Source: Desulfuromonadaceae bacterium GWC2_58_13 (lineage in GTDB: Bacteria > Desulfobacterota > Desulfuromonadia > Desulfuromonadales > Trichloromonadaceae). From it: a stretch of DNA of 12,846 nt. The stretch spans positions 1-12,846 of the forward strand of contig MHXM01000061.1 of NCBI GenBank assembly GCA_001825565.1. Reading direction: 5' to 3'. Below are positions 11,752-12,846 of the stretch, one piece after another. The translations under genes were made by a program, and so were the position numbers. Under the pieces are notes generated by a model. It ran no database searches. It worked only from the letters and a program-made list of their open reading frames with translations, and had not been told where the DNA came from. The stretch's first letter is position 1. The number at the start of each line of letters is the position of its first letter.

Positions 11752-12846
11752 ATGGAAATGTATCGGGAGGCGGTGAGTCTCCAGCCGGTTCTGTTGCCAC
11801 GGCGGCACCTGCGAAAGATGGTGCGCCTGGCGCGGACCCTGTACCGCCTGAGCCGCCTGCCGGCCTACCGTGAAGCCGTTTTTCCCCAGGTGCCGGAGAT
11901 CGCCCGCATCGACCCGGGGCACGACTCGGTGATGATGGGCTACGATTTTCACCTCACCCCTGGAGGACCTCGGCTGATCGAGGTCAACACCAATGCCGGC
12001 GGCTGGCTGCTGGCTCTGCTGGCCCAGTTTGGCGAGTCGGTTCGGAATCCGCGTTCTCTGCCGTCACGGACGCGCCGGCGGCTGGTCGGGCCGTTCGCCG
12101 AGGAACTGCGGGCCTGGAGCGACGGCGCCTTGGAACGCCCTTCGGTCATGGCGATCATCGACGAAAATCCCGCCGAACAATTCCTGTTCGGCGAAATGGA
12201 TTTTTGTCGTCGGTTGCTGGCTGAAGAGTGGGGAATTCCTGTGTTGGTGGCCGATCCGGCGGAGTTCGAAGCCGGGGCAAAGGGTGTGTTCCACCAGGGG
12301 CGGCCGATCGAGTTGGTGTACAACCGGCATTGCGATTTTTATCTGGAGAGCGAAGCGATGGCCGGTTTCCGCGCGGCCTGCCTGGCCGGTACCGTCTGCC
12401 TCAGTCCTCATCCCTTCAGCTACGGATTGCTGGGCGACAAGCGGCGGCTGGCGTTCTGGTCCGATCCGGCGGCGCTGACGAGACTCGGGCTGGAGGAGAA
12501 GGATTCCCGGCTGTTGGCGGAACTGGTTCCCGAGAGTCGGATGCTGACAACGCTGGATGAGGCGGCGGTCTGGCAGCAACGCAACGATTGGGGATTCAAG
12601 CCGGTGGACCGCTTCGGCAGTCGAGGCGTGCTGCTCGGCCGCAAGATCAGCCGCAAACGGTTTGACGGTCTCGACCCCGCGGAGACCCTGGCGCAGCGGC
12701 TGGAGCCGCCTTCAATGACGGGTGGCGGTGAATTCCCGGAGATGAAAACCGACTATCGGCTGTACGTTTACCGGAATCGAATTCTCGGAGTGGCAGCCCG
12801 GCTTTATCAGGGACAGGTGACCAATCTGCGAACGCCCGGTGGTGGC
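11752..12846 (+). CDS. ATP-grasp-like protein, glutathionylspermidine-synthase-like (right-truncated)
   Basis: The frame is open for 365 codons and leaves the window with no stop. Motifs recall the permuted ATP-grasp family that includes glutathionylspermidine synthases: MGYDFHLTPGGPRLIEVNTN (61-80), DENPAEQFLFGEMDF (137-151), LVYNRHCDFYLE (188-199), LLGDKRRLAFWSD (226-238), and the nucleotide-binding-like GFKPVDRFGSRGVLLG (281-296) with Lys283. Such enzymes join a carboxylate to an amine using ATP; the substrate here is unknown. The start is set by AAGGAG (11740-11745), six bases before the ATG at 11752; an in-frame ATG at 11734 has no ribosome site. It diverges from the ferritin-like pair across a gap of about 190 bases. 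A weak + strand promoter candidate is TTGGAT (11693-11698) with CATGAT (11716-11721), spacing 17. Confidence 0.7.
   Translation, partial: MEMYREAVSLQPVLLPRRHLRKMVRLARTLYRLSRLPAYREAVFPQVPEIARIDPGHDSVMMGYDFHLTPGGPRLIEVNTNAGGWLLALLAQFGESVRNPRSLPSRTRRRLVGPFAEELRAWSDGALERPSVMAIIDENPAEQFLFGEMDFCRRLLAEEWGIPVLVADPAEFEAGAKGVFHQGRPIELVYNRHCDFYLESEAMAGFRAACLAGTVCLSPHPFSYGLLGDKRRLAFWSDPAALTRLGLEEKDSRLLAELVPESRMLTTLDEAAVWQQRNDWGFKPVDRFGSRGVLLGRKISRKRFDGLDPAETLAQRLEPPSMTGGGEFPEMKTDYRLYVYRNRILGVAARLYQGQVTNLRTPGGG

Overview
The window reads as a stretch of chromosome from a deltaproteobacterium of the Desulfuromonadales type (Geobacter/Pelobacter/Desulfuromonas relatives). This is inferred from a cAMP-GMP-type GEMM riboswitch pair ahead of a multiheme-type secreted protein, a HisZ-dependent histidine pathway, GC-rich third codon positions and the general gene set. 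No mobile element, CRISPR array, rRNA or phage gene is visible.

Layout. Bases 1-161 hold the probable 3' end of an unidentified + strand gene. Two 66-residue cold-shock proteins follow (343-543 and 790-990), the second with a terminator-like hairpin in its leader and a strong intrinsic terminator behind it. A + strand housekeeping run, serA-like / hisZ / purA (1207-5465), covers serine-type, histidine and adenine nucleotide biosynthesis. Then come tRNA-Lys(UUU) and tRNA-Glu(UUC) with a clear promoter and terminator (5492-5784).

The most striking segment is 6005-8240. One promoter is followed by two tandem 78-nt GEMM-I aptamers, each overlapping its own intrinsic terminator. They lead into a 556-residue exported protein with two CxxCH heme sites, about four Ig-like repeats and an Asp-rich tail. 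Both aptamers carry A at the ligand-specificity position (by eye alignment to Vc2), as in the cAMP-GMP-sensing class, and both platforms look like ligand-ON switches. The pair would make read-through depend on two binding events.

Downstream, a + strand gene resembling LCIB-type (theta/beta-like) carbonic anhydrases with a long extra C-terminal region (8571-9656) runs convergently into, and overlaps, radC (9625-10311, minus). Two tandem 165-residue ferritin/rubrerythrin-like paralogues on the minus strand follow; the downstream copy has lost the apparent metal ligands of its first two helices. They are transcribed from a strong promoter whose spacer holds a 6-2-6 palindrome. Divergent from them, an ATP-grasp-like gene (glutathionylspermidine-synthase-like) starts at 11752 and runs off the right edge.

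Other points worth attention: the SerA homologue has Val and Gln where the family's catalytic Arg and Glu normally stand, with only the His kept, and the tRNA-Lys gene has a mismatch in its T stem. All homology statements are from reading and memory of the families; no search was run.
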